Shown: positions 22,591 to 30,665, numbered from the stretch's first letter. The stretch: DNA of 49,795 nucleotides from Candidatus Iainarchaeum sp. (GCA_028714535.1 JAQTME010000009.1:1-49795); one strand, 5' to 3'. Translations and numbers: made by a program. Notes: generated by a model not told the origin, from the sequence alone.

Positions 22591-23823
22591 CTAGAAATAC
22601 CCGAGCGCGCGCACCGGGTCGAGCCGTGCGGCCTGGCGCGCGGGGAGGTATCCTGCGATGACGCCCACGCCGACCGAGAACATGAAGACGAACACTATCC
22701 AGCGTATGCGGATGAGGTACGGCACGCCGAACTGGCCGGCGATGAACAGCATCGCCACCGCTATGGCGAAGCCTATGACGCCGCCGAGGAAGCCTATGAG
22801 CGCGCTCTCGGTCAGGAAAATCAGCTGTATGTCCCTGTCCGTGGCGCCCACGGACTTGAGGATGCCGATTTCGCGGAAGCGTTCCAGCACTGCCATGAAC
22901 ATGGTGTTGGATATGCCTATGCCGCCGACGATGGTCGCCACCGCGGTTATGGCGAACAGCAGCTCGCTTAGCAGGCCGAGTATGCTGCCCACGGTCTCCT
23001 GTATGAACTCGGAGGTTATCACGCTGAAGTCCTTGTTGTCCAGCGTCACGCGGTGGTTGGACGCCAGCTTGTGGTCTATGGCGTCCTTTATCTCCGCGGA
23101 GTCGTAAGCCGGGTCTATCTTCATGTAGATGAACGTGACCTCGTTCTTGGCCAGCTGCGCCCTGAAAAGGTCGCGCCCTTCTGCGAATGGCACGAATATC
23201 ATTGCATTGTCATGGGCCGCGAACTCGCTCTCTATCTTCTTCATGACGCCGACCACGCGGTAATCAAGGCCGTTTATCTGGATGACGCTGCCTGCGTCAA
23301 GCTTGTCCTTGCCGAACATGGTGTTGGCCGCGTCGTAGCCGAGCACCACGGACCGCATCTCCGTGTCCGTGAATATCCTCCCCTTGTCGAGCTGGTAGAA
23401 ATCGTCGAACAGCGTGAACAGGTTGGCGTCCGCGCCGACCACGGTGGAGGTTATCTGCTTGTCGCGGAACGCGATGCTGGCCCTGCCGTAGACCATGCGC
23501 GACGTGTCAAGCACGCCGGGTATGGCGCGTACCGAGTCAACGTCTTTCTGGTAGAGCTTGCCGAACGGGCTCTGCGCGGGGCCGGCGCTGAACGACAGCG
23601 ACGCGCCTTTGTCTATGTTGATGGGGACTATGAACATCTTGTCCGGCCCGAACGTGGAGAGCAGGTCGATCACCTGGGCATTGACGCCCTCCGTGACCGA
23701 TGTTATCACGACCATGGCGATGACGCCTATGACTATGCCTATGATGGTGAGCCAGCTGCGCACGTGCCTGTTGCGCAGGCTTTTCAGCGCGTATTCAACG
23801 GCGTCCTGGAATCTCATGTGCAT
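22591..23823 (-). CDS. ABC transporter permease (FtsX/MacB type), second copy
   Basis: About 410 aa. One N-terminal membrane helix (WLTIIGIVIGVIAMVVITSV) is followed by a large extracytoplasmic MacB-PCD domain and three C-terminal helices (LLFAITAVATIVGGIGISNT; ALIGFLGGVIGFAIAVAMLF; IVFVFMFSVGVGVIAGYLP), ending with PARQAARLDPVRALGYF as in MacB relatives. It works with the neighbouring ATPase to expel or move a substrate by mechanotransmission rather than by a channel. The stop of the upstream permease overlaps this start (TGATG), so translation is coupled; ATG 23817 and GTG 23826 are alternative starts. It is the last gene of the PadR operon and is paralogous to the preceding gene. Confidence 0.88.
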   Translation of the reverse strand: MHMRFQDAVEYALKSLRNRHVRSWLTIIGIVIGVIAMVVITSVTEGVNAQVIDLLSTFGPDKMFIVPINIDKGASLSFSAGPAQSPFGKLYQKDVDSVRAIPGVLDTSRMVYGRASIAFRDKQITSTVVGADANLFTLFDDFYQLDKGRIFTDTEMRSVVLGYDAANTMFGKDKLDAGSVIQINGLDYRVVGVMKKIESEFAAHDNAMIFVPFAEGRDLFRAQLAKNEVTFIYMKIDPAYDSAEIKDAIDHKLASNHRVTLDNKDFSVITSEFIQETVGSILGLLSELLFAITAVATIVGGIGISNTMFMAVLERFREIGILKSVGATDRDIQLIFLTESALIGFLGGVIGFAIAVAMLFIAGQFGVPYLIRIRWIVFVFMFSVGVGVIAGYLPARQAARLDPVRALGYF

Positions 23824-25037
23824 CACTCGTAGCGCAGCGCCTCGACCGCGTCAAGCTCGGCTGCCTGGCGTGCGGGCACGTAGCCGGCCACCGCACCGAC
23901 TAGAGCTGAGAACGCCACTGCGCCAATGGCGAGCGCAAGAGGGAGCGCGGCCGGGAACCCGAACAGGTTCGCCACGCCGAGGACCACTGCGCCCAGCAGG
24001 AGGCCGAGCGCACCGCCCCCTATGCCTATCAGGGCGGACTCGGCAAGGAACAGGCCGAGTATGTCGTTCTCCGGCATGCCGACCGCCTTCAGCACGCCTA
24101 TCTCCTGCCTCCGCTCGAGCACGGTCATGAACATCGTGTTCGCTATGCCTATGCCGCCGACGACCAGGGAGATGCCGGCTATGGCGCCCAGGAAAAGCGA
24201 CAGCACGGAAGTCGTCTGGTCCACCTGGGAGTTTATGAAGCCGGGCGTGACGACGCTGAAGTCCTTGTTGTCCTCGGTCTTGCGGTGCGATGCGAGCATG
24301 ACGTCGTTTACCTCCTGGCCGACCGCCTCCACGTCCTCCCCTTCCTTGGAGGTTATGCGGATGGCGGATATCTCGTTCGGCGCCAGCTCGTCGCTCAGCA
24401 GGCCCTGTGCGTCGTCAAACGGTATGAGCAGGGCGTTGTCAAGCTGGGCGATGCTGTTGCCCGTCTTCTTCAGTATTCCTACGACGCTGAAACGTTCGCC
24501 TGCGAGCAGGATCACGCTGCCGACCTGGACCTCCTGCTTGAAGCCGCTGGCGGCCAGGTCCGAGCCCATGACCACTGCCTTGCGGTCTGTTTCCGCAAGG
24601 AGGCGGCCCGTGGCGATTTCCACGGTCGAGCTGGTCTGGAGGTACACGTCCGGCTGGATGCCGTATATGGACACGGAGATGGAGTCGTTGCGGTAGGCGA
24701 CATCAACGCGCCCCAGGATGACCTTGGTTATCACGTCTATTGAGCCGATTTTCCTGAGCCGCTCGAAATCCGATTCGTATAATTTCCCCGCGGTGGGCAT
24801 CATCTGCGCGCTCCCATAGGTCGCTGCCTTGCTCACGTCGGCCGGGTATACCAGGATGGTCCGCGGGCCGAAGCTCTGGAGCTGGTCCTCCACGCTGTTC
24901 TTCAGCCCCTGGACCATGCCGACCAGCACCACCATGGCGCTTATGCCCACGATGATGCCCAGGATGGTGAGCCAGGAGCGGAGGCTGCGGCTGCGCATCG
25001 AGCGGGTCGCATATGCAACCATGTCCTCTGGCTTCAT
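23823..25037 (-). CDS. ABC transporter permease (FtsX/MacB type), first copy
   Basis: 404 aa with the same one-plus-three membrane-helix layout as its neighbour: RSWLTILGIIVGISAMVVLVG near the start, then IAGISLVVGGIGIANTMFMT, ALIGIGGGALGLLLGAVVLG and a last helix before GYVPARQAAELDAVEALRYE. The extracytoplasmic part includes an ITSKEG region. The two permeases are clearly paralogues and probably form a heterodimer with two ATPase subunits. It starts one base after the stop of the CARDB-type gene, with GGGTTAGG as a possible ribosome site. Confidence 0.88.
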   Translation of the reverse strand: MKPEDMVAYATRSMRSRSLRSWLTILGIIVGISAMVVLVGMVQGLKNSVEDQLQSFGPRTILVYPADVSKAATYGSAQMMPTAGKLYESDFERLRKIGSIDVITKVILGRVDVAYRNDSISVSIYGIQPDVYLQTSSTVEIATGRLLAETDRKAVVMGSDLAASGFKQEVQVGSVILLAGERFSVVGILKKTGNSIAQLDNALLIPFDDAQGLLSDELAPNEISAIRITSKEGEDVEAVGQEVNDVMLASHRKTEDNKDFSVVTPGFINSQVDQTTSVLSLFLGAIAGISLVVGGIGIANTMFMTVLERRQEIGVLKAVGMPENDILGLFLAESALIGIGGGALGLLLGAVVLGVANLFGFPAALPLALAIGAVAFSALVGAVAGYVPARQAAELDAVEALRYE

Positions 25038-25038
25038 C

Positions 25039-26496
25039 CTAACCCTTCTTCCTGAGCTTGAAGTACCATACCGCGGCCGCTGCTACCGCCGCGAGGCCGA
25101 GCAGCAGGTATATGGTGCCGCTGGCGTCGGACGCGGCGCCCTTGACTGAGGCCGTCTGGTCTATGGTCTTGGCCACCCACCCGCCTGACGCATCCCTGTA
25201 GCGCACGTTTATGGATATCGGATAGTCACCTGGCCCGGCGTCCACCTGGACCTTGAACTGCACCGTGGAGAAGTCGTCCTTGGCCAGCGAGCCGATATAC
25301 TGCCTCGGCGTGATGTCGAGCGACTCGAACGCCGGCGAGCTGATGCCCACGTCCACGTTGTCGATGCCGTATGAGCCCACGTTGGACACGAGCACCGATA
25401 TCGTGTGCTCCACGCCGGCGGTGAGCGGGCTGGGCTTGGCGTCAAGGTAGACGCTGACGTCGGCGTCGGAGCCGATGGTCAGCGGGATGTCGAGCTGCTG
25501 CTCCTTGCGGATGTCCCGCTCGATCCAGCTTATCTTCGCGCCGACCAGGCTGAGGCCGGGCGTGAGGTCGTCATAGACCGATGCCGAGATGCTTTTTTTC
25601 TCGCCAGGGCCCAGGTCGCCGATAAGTATCTCGTTCCTGTCGCTGAGGCGCATGGACGTGTTGGTGAATGACAGGCGGACGTCGGAAAGCGCCTGGCCGT
25701 TGTTGGTCACTTCCAGCGAGAGCGTGCCGTCCTGCCTCGTCACGAGGGGCTGGAGCTGGTTGAACCGCAGGTCGAGCACCTCGTTCTTCACTGTGAGGTG
25801 CAGGGTGCTGTTGTCGGTATGCGAAATGCCCAGCTCGTCATCGTATTTTAAGATGATGGGGATGTCAACCGCGCCATCGCTTGCGCTTCTCGCGTCGAGC
25901 GTCATGTTAGTGGGCACCGACGTCAGGGCATCTCCCACGTAAATCTCGCTCGTGCTGTAAAGGGCGACCGTGGACGTGGAGGGGATGCTGATGCGCAGGT
26001 TCCTGGCCGCGCCGCCGTTATTGGTTATCAGGAGGGAGATGGAGTCTATCCCACCTATTACCGGGGTGGCCGTTGAGAAGGAGAGTATAGGGGCATTGAC
26101 CACCACGACCGGGATAGAGACTGTGTTTGTCGTGGGCAGCTGGCCGGTCCCGAGTTGGGTCGTGTAACCGGTGAAAAGGACGTTAAGCAGGTATATGCCC
26201 GGCCTCGCGTCTGGCTTTATCTTGAATGGCATGGAAACCACCGCGCTGCCGCCGGACGCGATGTCAGCCAGTGCGGGTGCGCTGGAGATGGTTATCTCCG
26301 GGGGATTGTCTATGGTCATCGTGAGCCCGGACACCAGATCGCTTCCCGCGGGATTGGTCAGGGTGACCGTGGCTATGCCAACCTCGCCAGGCTTGAAGGA
26401 ATCCCTGGATACTGTATACTCGGACACAGATATACCGGCGGAAACCAGCCCCGCAAACAATGCCAACGCAAACAAAACCTTCCACATCTGATTCAT
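25039..26496 (-). CDS. Surface-anchored CARDB/S-layer-type beta-domain protein
   Basis: 485 aa. Signal peptide MWKVLFALALFAGLVSAG; four or five Ig-like beta domains of roughly 100 residues (for example TLTNPAGSDL, LITNNGGAARNLRI, LEVTNNGQALSDVRLS, VLVSNVGSYGIDNVDVGI), the CARDB/NEW3 kind seen in COG1361 proteins; then a C-terminal membrane helix (IYLLLGLAAVAAAAVWYF) and a basic stop-transfer KLRKKG. It is anchored with domains outside the cell. In archaea such proteins often sit in FtsX-type ABC operons and may act as the extracellular partner or substrate receptor. It overlaps the ATPase gene by 4 nt (ATGA). MNQMWK offers two starts three codons apart. Confidence 0.8.
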   Translation of the reverse strand: MNQMWKVLFALALFAGLVSAGISVSEYTVSRDSFKPGEVGIATVTLTNPAGSDLVSGLTMTIDNPPEITISSAPALADIASGGSAVVSMPFKIKPDARPGIYLLNVLFTGYTTQLGTGQLPTTNTVSIPVVVVNAPILSFSTATPVIGGIDSISLLITNNGGAARNLRISIPSTSTVALYSTSEIYVGDALTSVPTNMTLDARSASDGAVDIPIILKYDDELGISHTDNSTLHLTVKNEVLDLRFNQLQPLVTRQDGTLSLEVTNNGQALSDVRLSFTNTSMRLSDRNEILIGDLGPGEKKSISASVYDDLTPGLSLVGAKISWIERDIRKEQQLDIPLTIGSDADVSVYLDAKPSPLTAGVEHTISVLVSNVGSYGIDNVDVGISSPAFESLDITPRQYIGSLAKDDFSTVQFKVQVDAGPGDYPISINVRYRDASGGWVAKTIDQTASVKGAASDASGTIYLLLGLAAVAAAAVWYFKLRKKG

Positions 26497-27212
26497 GATA
26501 GCACCTCGACCTTCACGATCTTCCCGTCTTTTATCCTTACTACCTTTTCCGTGATCCTCACGACGCTTTCGTCGTGCGTGACTATGATTATGGTCTTCCC
26601 CTCGTGGTGGAGGCCTTCGAGTATCTGCAGGACGTCCTGCCCGGTCTTGGAGTCCAGGTTGCCGGTCGGCTCGTCGGCCAGTATTATCTCCGGGTCGTTT
26701 ATCAGCGCACGTGCGATGGCGACGCGCTGGCGCTCGCCGCCGCTGAGCTGGGAGGGCAGGTGGTCCAGCCTCGCGCCGAGGCTCAGCCTCGTCAGGATTT
26801 CCGCGGCCTTCTTCTTCCTCTGGTCCCTCGGCACGTCGTATATGGTGAGCGGCAATTCCACGTTCTCCAGCGCCGTCAGCGACGGCACCAGGTTAAACGC
26901 CTGGAATATGAAGCCTATCTTCCTGCCGCGGATGCGCGCCTGGCTGTCTGGCGGGATTTTTGTCGTGTCCAGGCCGTCCACGTATATCTTCCCGGTCGTC
27001 GGCCTGTCGAGCAGGCCCATCAGGTGGAGGAGCGTGGACTTGCCCGAGCCGCTGGGGCCCAGTATGCTGGTCAGCTCGCCCTTGTGGACCGTGAAGTTCA
27101 CGCCGCAGACCGCCGTTACGCCGCTTGCGCCCTCCATGTAGGTCTTGCAGACGTTCTCGAGCTTCAGTATCTCCTTCACGTGGAGTTCCTTGTCTGTCCC
27201 TGCGTGCTTCAT
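26493..27212 (-). CDS. ABC transporter ATPase (MacB/LolD type)
   Basis: 239 aa. Walker A GPSGSGKST, Q-loop FIFQAFNLVPSLTALENVELP, signature LSGGERQRVAIARAL, Walker B IILADEPTGNLDS and switch His IIIVTHDES are all intact. The DEPTGNLDS form and the Q-loop sequence place it in the LolD/MacB/FtsE branch, fitting the FtsX-like permeases downstream. It is coupled to padR (ATGA overlap at 27209-27212) and to the CARDB-type gene (ATGA at 26493-26496). The first 10 residues are not conserved, so a later start is possible. Confidence 0.94.
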   Translation of the reverse strand: MKHAGTDKELHVKEILKLENVCKTYMEGASGVTAVCGVNFTVHKGELTSILGPSGSGKSTLLHLMGLLDRPTTGKIYVDGLDTTKIPPDSQARIRGRKIGFIFQAFNLVPSLTALENVELPLTIYDVPRDQRKKKAAEILTRLSLGARLDHLPSQLSGGERQRVAIARALINDPEIILADEPTGNLDSKTGQDVLQILEGLHHEGKTIIIVTHDESVVRITEKVVRIKDGKIVKVEVLS

Positions 27213-27556
27213 GCGAGCATCTCCCTGAGGAACTGCGCCCTCAGGCTGTTGCGGAAGTGCGCCTTCCTCATCTTAAGAAGGGCCTTCCTGCCCAAAGGGG
27301 TCACCGAGTAGAGCTTTTTTATCCTTTTGCCGCTGGCCACCCGCTCCACTTTTATCAGGTTCCGGCGCGACAGCGCTGCAAGCACCGGGTAGATGTGCGC
27401 CGGCCCTATCTTCAGGGTGTCGTGCTCCCTGCGCAGCAGGCGGATTATCTCGTAGCCGTGGGTGGGCTTCTTCTCTATGAGCCACAGCAGGAAGGCGGAC
27501 ATCATGCCCGTCATCTGCCGCCGCATCACCGCCAGGCCGCCCGCCTTCACCGCCAT
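27209..27556 (-). CDS. PadR-family transcriptional regulator
   Basis: 115 aa. The winged-helix core FLLWLIEKKPTHGYEIIRLL and HIYPVLAALSRRNLIKVER, followed by KKLYSVTPLGRKALLKM, is the PadR signature. First gene of the five-gene ABC operon; PadR proteins commonly repress their own operon and an adjacent exporter until a ligand binds. A 15-bp palindrome (27574-27588) lies just upstream, over the predicted transcription start. ATG 27556 is used; GTG 27550 and ATG 27526 are in frame, and the conserved part begins near the latter. Confidence 0.88.
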   Translation of the reverse strand: MAVKAGGLAVMRRQMTGMMSAFLLWLIEKKPTHGYEIIRLLRREHDTLKIGPAHIYPVLAALSRRNLIKVERVASGKRIKKLYSVTPLGRKALLKMRKAHFRNSLRAQFLREMLA

Positions 27557-27573
27557 ATATAACCACTGGGATA

Positions 27574-27588
27574 TATCAGAATCTGATA
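27574..27588. promoter_or_regulatory. PadR operator candidate
   Basis: Perfect inverted repeat TATCAGA-A-TCTGATA, 18 bp before ATG 27556. With the TATA box at 27606-27616, transcription would start near 27584, inside the palindrome. This is the expected place for an autorepressor. Confidence 0.6.
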
Positions 27589-27605
27589 CATGTTAGGGCG
27601 CATAT

Positions 27606-27616
27606 GTTTATAAAAG
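27606..27616. promoter_or_regulatory. TATA box between the padR operon and ahcY
   Basis: GTTTATAAAAG on the plus strand, CTTTTATAAAC on the minus. The minus reading fits the padR operon. The plus reading would start an ahcY transcript near 27638, with a leader of about 70 nt. Confidence 0.5.
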
Positions 27617-27619
27617 AAA

Positions 27620-27661
27620 CTGCCGCCGGCAGGCTGCAGCCGCGGTTTCCGTGCCTTTTTT
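27620..27661 (+). promoter_or_regulatory. GC-rich hairpins followed by a T-run upstream of ahcY
   Basis: CTGCC-GCC-GGCAG (27620-27632) abuts palindrome GGCTGCAGCC (27632-27641). An outer GGCA/TGCC pair (27628-27631 with 27652-27655) precedes a T-run (27656-27661). This resembles an attenuator or terminator. Alternatively the T-run TTTTTTAAGATA is the real ahcY TATA box, with a start near 27690. Confidence 0.3.
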
Positions 27662-27707
27662 AAGATAGCCATGCCAAGATATTCCCGCTTATTGTAAGGT
27701 GTTTTTC

Positions 27708-28955
27708 ATGGACTACGAAGTCAAGGACATTTCCCTTGCGGGGCAGGGGAAGCTGAACATAGAATACGCCGAGCGCAACATGCCGCTCATGCAGGGCATA
27801 AAAACGCGTTTCGCAAAGGAGCAGCCCTTCGGGGGGCTGGTCATAGGGCTGGCGCTGCACGTGACGAAGGAGACGGCGGTGCTGGTGCGCACGCTCATCG
27901 CAGGCGGGGCGAAAGTGGCCATAGCGAGCTGCAACCCGCTGTCCACCCAGGACGACGTGGCCGCCGCGCTTGCAAAGGAAGGCGTCGCGGTGTTCGCCAA
28001 GAAGGGCGAGAGCAGGGACGAGTATTATAAGTATATCAACGCGGTCGCGGACCGCGGCCCTGACATCACCATAGACGACGGCTGCGACCTGATATCGCTG
28101 CTGCACACCAAGCGGACGGACAGATTGGCCAAGGTCATCGGGGGGTGCGAGGAGACGACCACGGGCGTGATACGCCTCCGCGCGATGGAGAAGGACAAGG
28201 CGCTCAAATACCCGGTCATAGCCGTGAACGACAACAAGACCAAGCACCTGCTGGACAACTACTACGGCACCGGCCAGTCGTCCATAGACGGCATACTGCG
28301 GGCGACGAACACGCTGCTCGCAGGCAAGTCTTTCGTGGTCTGCGGCTACGGGGACTGCGGCAAGGGCGTGGCCATGCGCGCCAGGGGCATGGGCGCTAAC
28401 GTCATAGTCACAGAGGTGGACGCGGTCAGGGCATTGCAGGCTGCGCTCGACGGCTACAGGGTGATGCCGGTGGCGGATGCCGCGGCCGTTGGTGACATAT
28501 TCCTGACGGTCACGGGCGACAAGCACGTGATACGCACGGAGCACATGAAGAGGATGAAGGACGGCGCGATACTCGCGAATGCGGGGCATTTCGACGTGGA
28601 AATCGACGTGGAGGGGCTGGAGAAGATTGCCAAGAAGAGGAAGATAAGGCCGTTCCTGGACGAATACGAGCTTGGCGGGAAGAAGATTTACCTTTGCGCG
28701 GAGGGGCGGCTGGTGAACTTGGGCGCCGCCGAGGGCCACCCCAGCGAGGTCATGGCCACGTCGTTCGCAGGCCAGTCGCTTGCGTGCGAATACATCGTGA
28801 AGAACAGGGGGAAACTGAAGCCCGGCGTCATTGTCCTGCCAGAGTCCATCGACAACCATATCGCAGAGCTGCAGCTCGAGGCCATGGGCGTGAAGAAGGA
28901 CTCGCTCACCGGCGAGCAGAAGAAGTACCTCGGCAGCTGGCAGGAAGGCACGTGA
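27708..28955 (+). CDS. ahcY: Adenosylhomocysteinase family (SAH or S-inosylhomocysteine hydrolase)
   Basis: 415 aa; NAD-dependent hydrolysis of S-adenosylhomocysteine to homocysteine, which keeps methylation running. Motifs: GLALHVTKETAVLV, SCNPLSTQDDVAAAL, NDNKTKHLLDNYYGTGQSS, the NAD-binding VVCGYGDCGKGVAMRARGMG, ILANAGHFDVEID and the C-terminal LGVKK-like end that contacts cofactor. ATG 27708 follows AAGGTG with six-base spacing. Because a SAH-deaminase-type enzyme lies 10 kb away, the true substrate may be S-inosylhomocysteine, as shown for the Methanocaldococcus homologue. It is divergent from the padR operon. Confidence 0.93.
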   Translation: MDYEVKDISLAGQGKLNIEYAERNMPLMQGIKTRFAKEQPFGGLVIGLALHVTKETAVLVRTLIAGGAKVAIASCNPLSTQDDVAAALAKEGVAVFAKKGESRDEYYKYINAVADRGPDITIDDGCDLISLLHTKRTDRLAKVIGGCEETTTGVIRLRAMEKDKALKYPVIAVNDNKTKHLLDNYYGTGQSSIDGILRATNTLLAGKSFVVCGYGDCGKGVAMRARGMGANVIVTEVDAVRALQAALDGYRVMPVADAAAVGDIFLTVTGDKHVIRTEHMKRMKDGAILANAGHFDVEIDVEGLEKIAKKRKIRPFLDEYELGGKKIYLCAEGRLVNLGAAEGHPSEVMATSFAGQSLACEYIVKNRGKLKPGVIVLPESIDNHIAELQLEAMGVKKDSLTGEQKKYLGSWQEGT

Positions 28956-28961
28956 TAACGG

Positions 28962-28968
28962 TTTTTAA
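28962..28968 (+). promoter_or_regulatory. TATA box of the unknown 271-aa gene
   Basis: TTTTTAA seven bases after the ahcY stop, 28 bp before ATG 28993; suggests a near-leaderless transcript. Confidence 0.45.
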
Positions 28969-28992
28969 CCTCTTTTGACACATGTCTGAGCT

Positions 28993-29808
28993 ATGATGGC
29001 ACAGGGATACGGGGCGAGGTGCAATCCCAGGTTGATGGGGCACAGGCCCAAGGGGAGCCACGCGCCCCTCACCGAGGCGGACATCGCCCGCAACAGGACG
29101 TTCCTGAGCAGGGTCGCTTCAATAGTCCCGCAGCCGGACAGGAACACTGCGAGCCCGCAGCCGGCCGGGGAAACCAGGGTGCCGGACCTCGCGGTGAATG
29201 TCGAATACGTTCTTAGCAAAATCATCATGAAGCCTGTGACGCCGCAGAACCTCCGCGAATGGTGCCGGGAACACCGCGAAGACGGCGAAGCGCTGGTACT
29301 GGGGCAGTCAAGGAACCTGACGGGCGTGGGTCCCGTGACAGTGGAAAAGAGCCTTGACATACTGGCCGTGTACGGGCTGGAGCGGAGCAAGCCCTTGAAC
29401 CTGGGTGCTCCGGTCATGGCCGCGCTGGAGAGGCTCATCGGGGAATACCCGAACGAACCGGCCATAAGGAAATGGGCGGCCGGGCACAGGAAGGACTGGA
29501 AAGCCTTGCTTTATGCGATGGCCGTCTTTGGGAATAGGGCGATGGGCGAGAAGAAACTGGCAGCGGTCTCGGCAGTCCTCGAAGCGCACGGATGCGAAAA
29601 AGGGCAGCTGGAACCGGCAGGGGACTTCGGCCTGAGCCCTCAGGCGAGGAACATGCTCATGAGGATTACCAGCGTCCAGAGGTGGCCGCCGTCCGCCCTC
29701 AGGGCATGGTCGGAAAAGGGCGCCAGGAATGCGCTCGAGGAGGTACTCTCGCTGCTCAGGCGGCTCGAAGCAGGCGGGCAGGGCCCGAAACCTCCGGGGA
29801 CAGTTTAA
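28993..29808 (+). CDS. Unknown 271-aa helical protein with possible HhH motif
   Basis: I do not recognise the family. The first 60 residues look disordered and basic (GHRPKGSHAPLTEAD, QPDRNTASPQPAGET). The rest is predicted helical in repeated blocks of about 45 residues, each with a Trp and paired Lys/Arg-Leu pattern (LREWCREHREDGEALVL, IRKWAAGHRKDWKALLYA, LRAWSEKGARNALEEVL). LTGVGPVTVEKSLDILAVYG resembles a helix-hairpin-helix motif (GxGxxTAxxL), hinting at nucleic-acid contact, but this is weak. Start ATG 28993 or 28996 with TATA about 28 bp upstream. Its stop codon lies within the TATA box of the following aIF2-beta gene. Confidence 0.65.
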   Translation: MMAQGYGARCNPRLMGHRPKGSHAPLTEADIARNRTFLSRVASIVPQPDRNTASPQPAGETRVPDLAVNVEYVLSKIIMKPVTPQNLREWCREHREDGEALVLGQSRNLTGVGPVTVEKSLDILAVYGLERSKPLNLGAPVMAALERLIGEYPNEPAIRKWAAGHRKDWKALLYAMAVFGNRAMGEKKLAAVSAVLEAHGCEKGQLEPAGDFGLSPQARNMLMRITSVQRWPPSALRAWSEKGARNALEEVLSLLRRLEAGGQGPKPPGTV

Positions 29809-29812
29809 AAAA
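29804..29812 (+). promoter_or_regulatory. TATA box of aif2B-aif1A
   Basis: TTTAAAAAA is centred 27 bp before ATG 29835 and overlaps the stop codon of the preceding gene. It predicts a leaderless mRNA. Confidence 0.6.
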
Positions 29813-29834
29813 TCATTCCCTCGTTATTCACTTC

Positions 29835-30245
29835 ATGAGTCCTGAGAATTACGACAAGCTACTCGACAACATATACGCCAACCTTCCGGAGAAGGTGACC
29901 AAGACCGAGAGGTTCGAGATGCCCCGCTTCGAATATTTCACAGAGGGCAACAAGACCATAGTCAAGAACTTCAAGGCGGTGGTGGACAAGATAAGGCGCC
30001 AGCCCGAGTTCCTGTCCAAGCACCTCTCCAAGGAGCTGGCCGTCCCCGTCGAGATCCAGGGCGACAGGCTCATACTGGCGAGGAAGCTCACCGGCGACAT
30101 CGTGAACAAGAAGCTGGAGGAATTCGTGCTCAAGTACGTCATCTGCAAGCAGTGCAAGAGGCCAGACACCCACGTCCAGGAGATGGGGCACGGCCTGAGG
30201 CAGCTGGTATGCGAAAGCTGCGGCGCGCGGATGGCAATAAGGTGA
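29835..30245 (+). CDS. eif2B: Translation initiation factor aIF2 subunit beta
   Basis: 136 aa; part of the aIF2 heterotrimer that delivers Met-tRNAi to the small ribosomal subunit. Features: N-terminal helix, alpha/beta core (RFEMPRFEYFTEGNKTIVKN, VDKIRRQPEFLSKHLSKEL) and a C-terminal zinc ribbon CKQC...CESC. Length is typical. ATG 29835 gives the normal start and has TATA 27 bp upstream. The stop TGA is part of GGTGAT, which serves as Shine-Dalgarno for aIF1A one base later, so the pair is tightly coupled. Confidence 0.95.
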   Translation: MSPENYDKLLDNIYANLPEKVTKTERFEMPRFEYFTEGNKTIVKNFKAVVDKIRRQPEFLSKHLSKELAVPVEIQGDRLILARKLTGDIVNKKLEEFVLKYVICKQCKRPDTHVQEMGHGLRQLVCESCGARMAIR

Positions 30246-30246
30246 T

Positions 30247-30582
30247 ATGTTGGCTTACTTTGGACACAGAGGGGGGCAGAAGGGCCCAAGGCCGCAGCTG
30301 AGCGCTGAGGAGGAAAGGAGGAGGATGAGGCTCCCCCGCGAGGGCGAGATACTCGGCCTCGTGCTCGGGCTCATGGGCGGCTCGCGGATGAAGGTCACAT
30401 GCAAGGACGGCAAGGAGCGCATGTGCAGGATTCCCGGGAAACTGAGGAACAAGATATGGGTCAAGGAGGGGGACGTGGTCATAGTCAAGCCATGGTCCAT
30501 ACAGGGTGATGAGAAGGCGGACATCATCTGGAGATACCTGCCGCTGCAGGCGAGGATACTGAAGGAAGAGGGCTACATCTGA
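30247..30582 (+). CDS. eif1A: Translation initiation factor aIF1A
   Basis: 111 aa; OB-fold factor that binds the A-site of the small subunit during start selection. RLPREGEILGLVLGLMGGSRMKVTC, RMCRIPGKLRNKIWVKEGDVVIV and IIWRYLPLQARIL cover the core OB strands and C-terminal helix of the family. ATG 30247 is one base after the aIF2-beta stop, with GGTGAT overlapping that stop. It is followed by a strong hairpin, so the two factors form a bicistronic unit. Confidence 0.95.
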   Translation: MLAYFGHRGGQKGPRPQLSAEEERRRMRLPREGEILGLVLGLMGGSRMKVTCKDGKERMCRIPGKLRNKIWVKEGDVVIVKPWSIQGDEKADIIWRYLPLQARILKEEGYI

Positions 30583-30586
30583 TTTT

Positions 30587-30623
30587 GTTTCTCGCGCTCG
30601 GCTCGGTCGCCTCGCGGAGAAAC
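30587..30623 (+). terminator. Hairpin after aif1A
   Basis: GTTTCTCGCG pairs with CGCGGAGAAAC (one bulged base), and an inner GGC/GCC pair is possible. It starts five bases after the stop, directly after a short T-run. Confidence 0.5.
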
Positions 30624-30655
30624 GGGAGTTTCAGTTATTTCCCCTGGCCGCTGAG

Positions 30656-30665
30656 TTATAAAAAA
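30656..30665 (+). promoter_or_regulatory. TATA box of rio1
   Basis: TTATAAAAAA is centred 25 bp before ATG 30685; no Shine-Dalgarno is evident, so the mRNA is likely leaderless. Confidence 0.6.
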
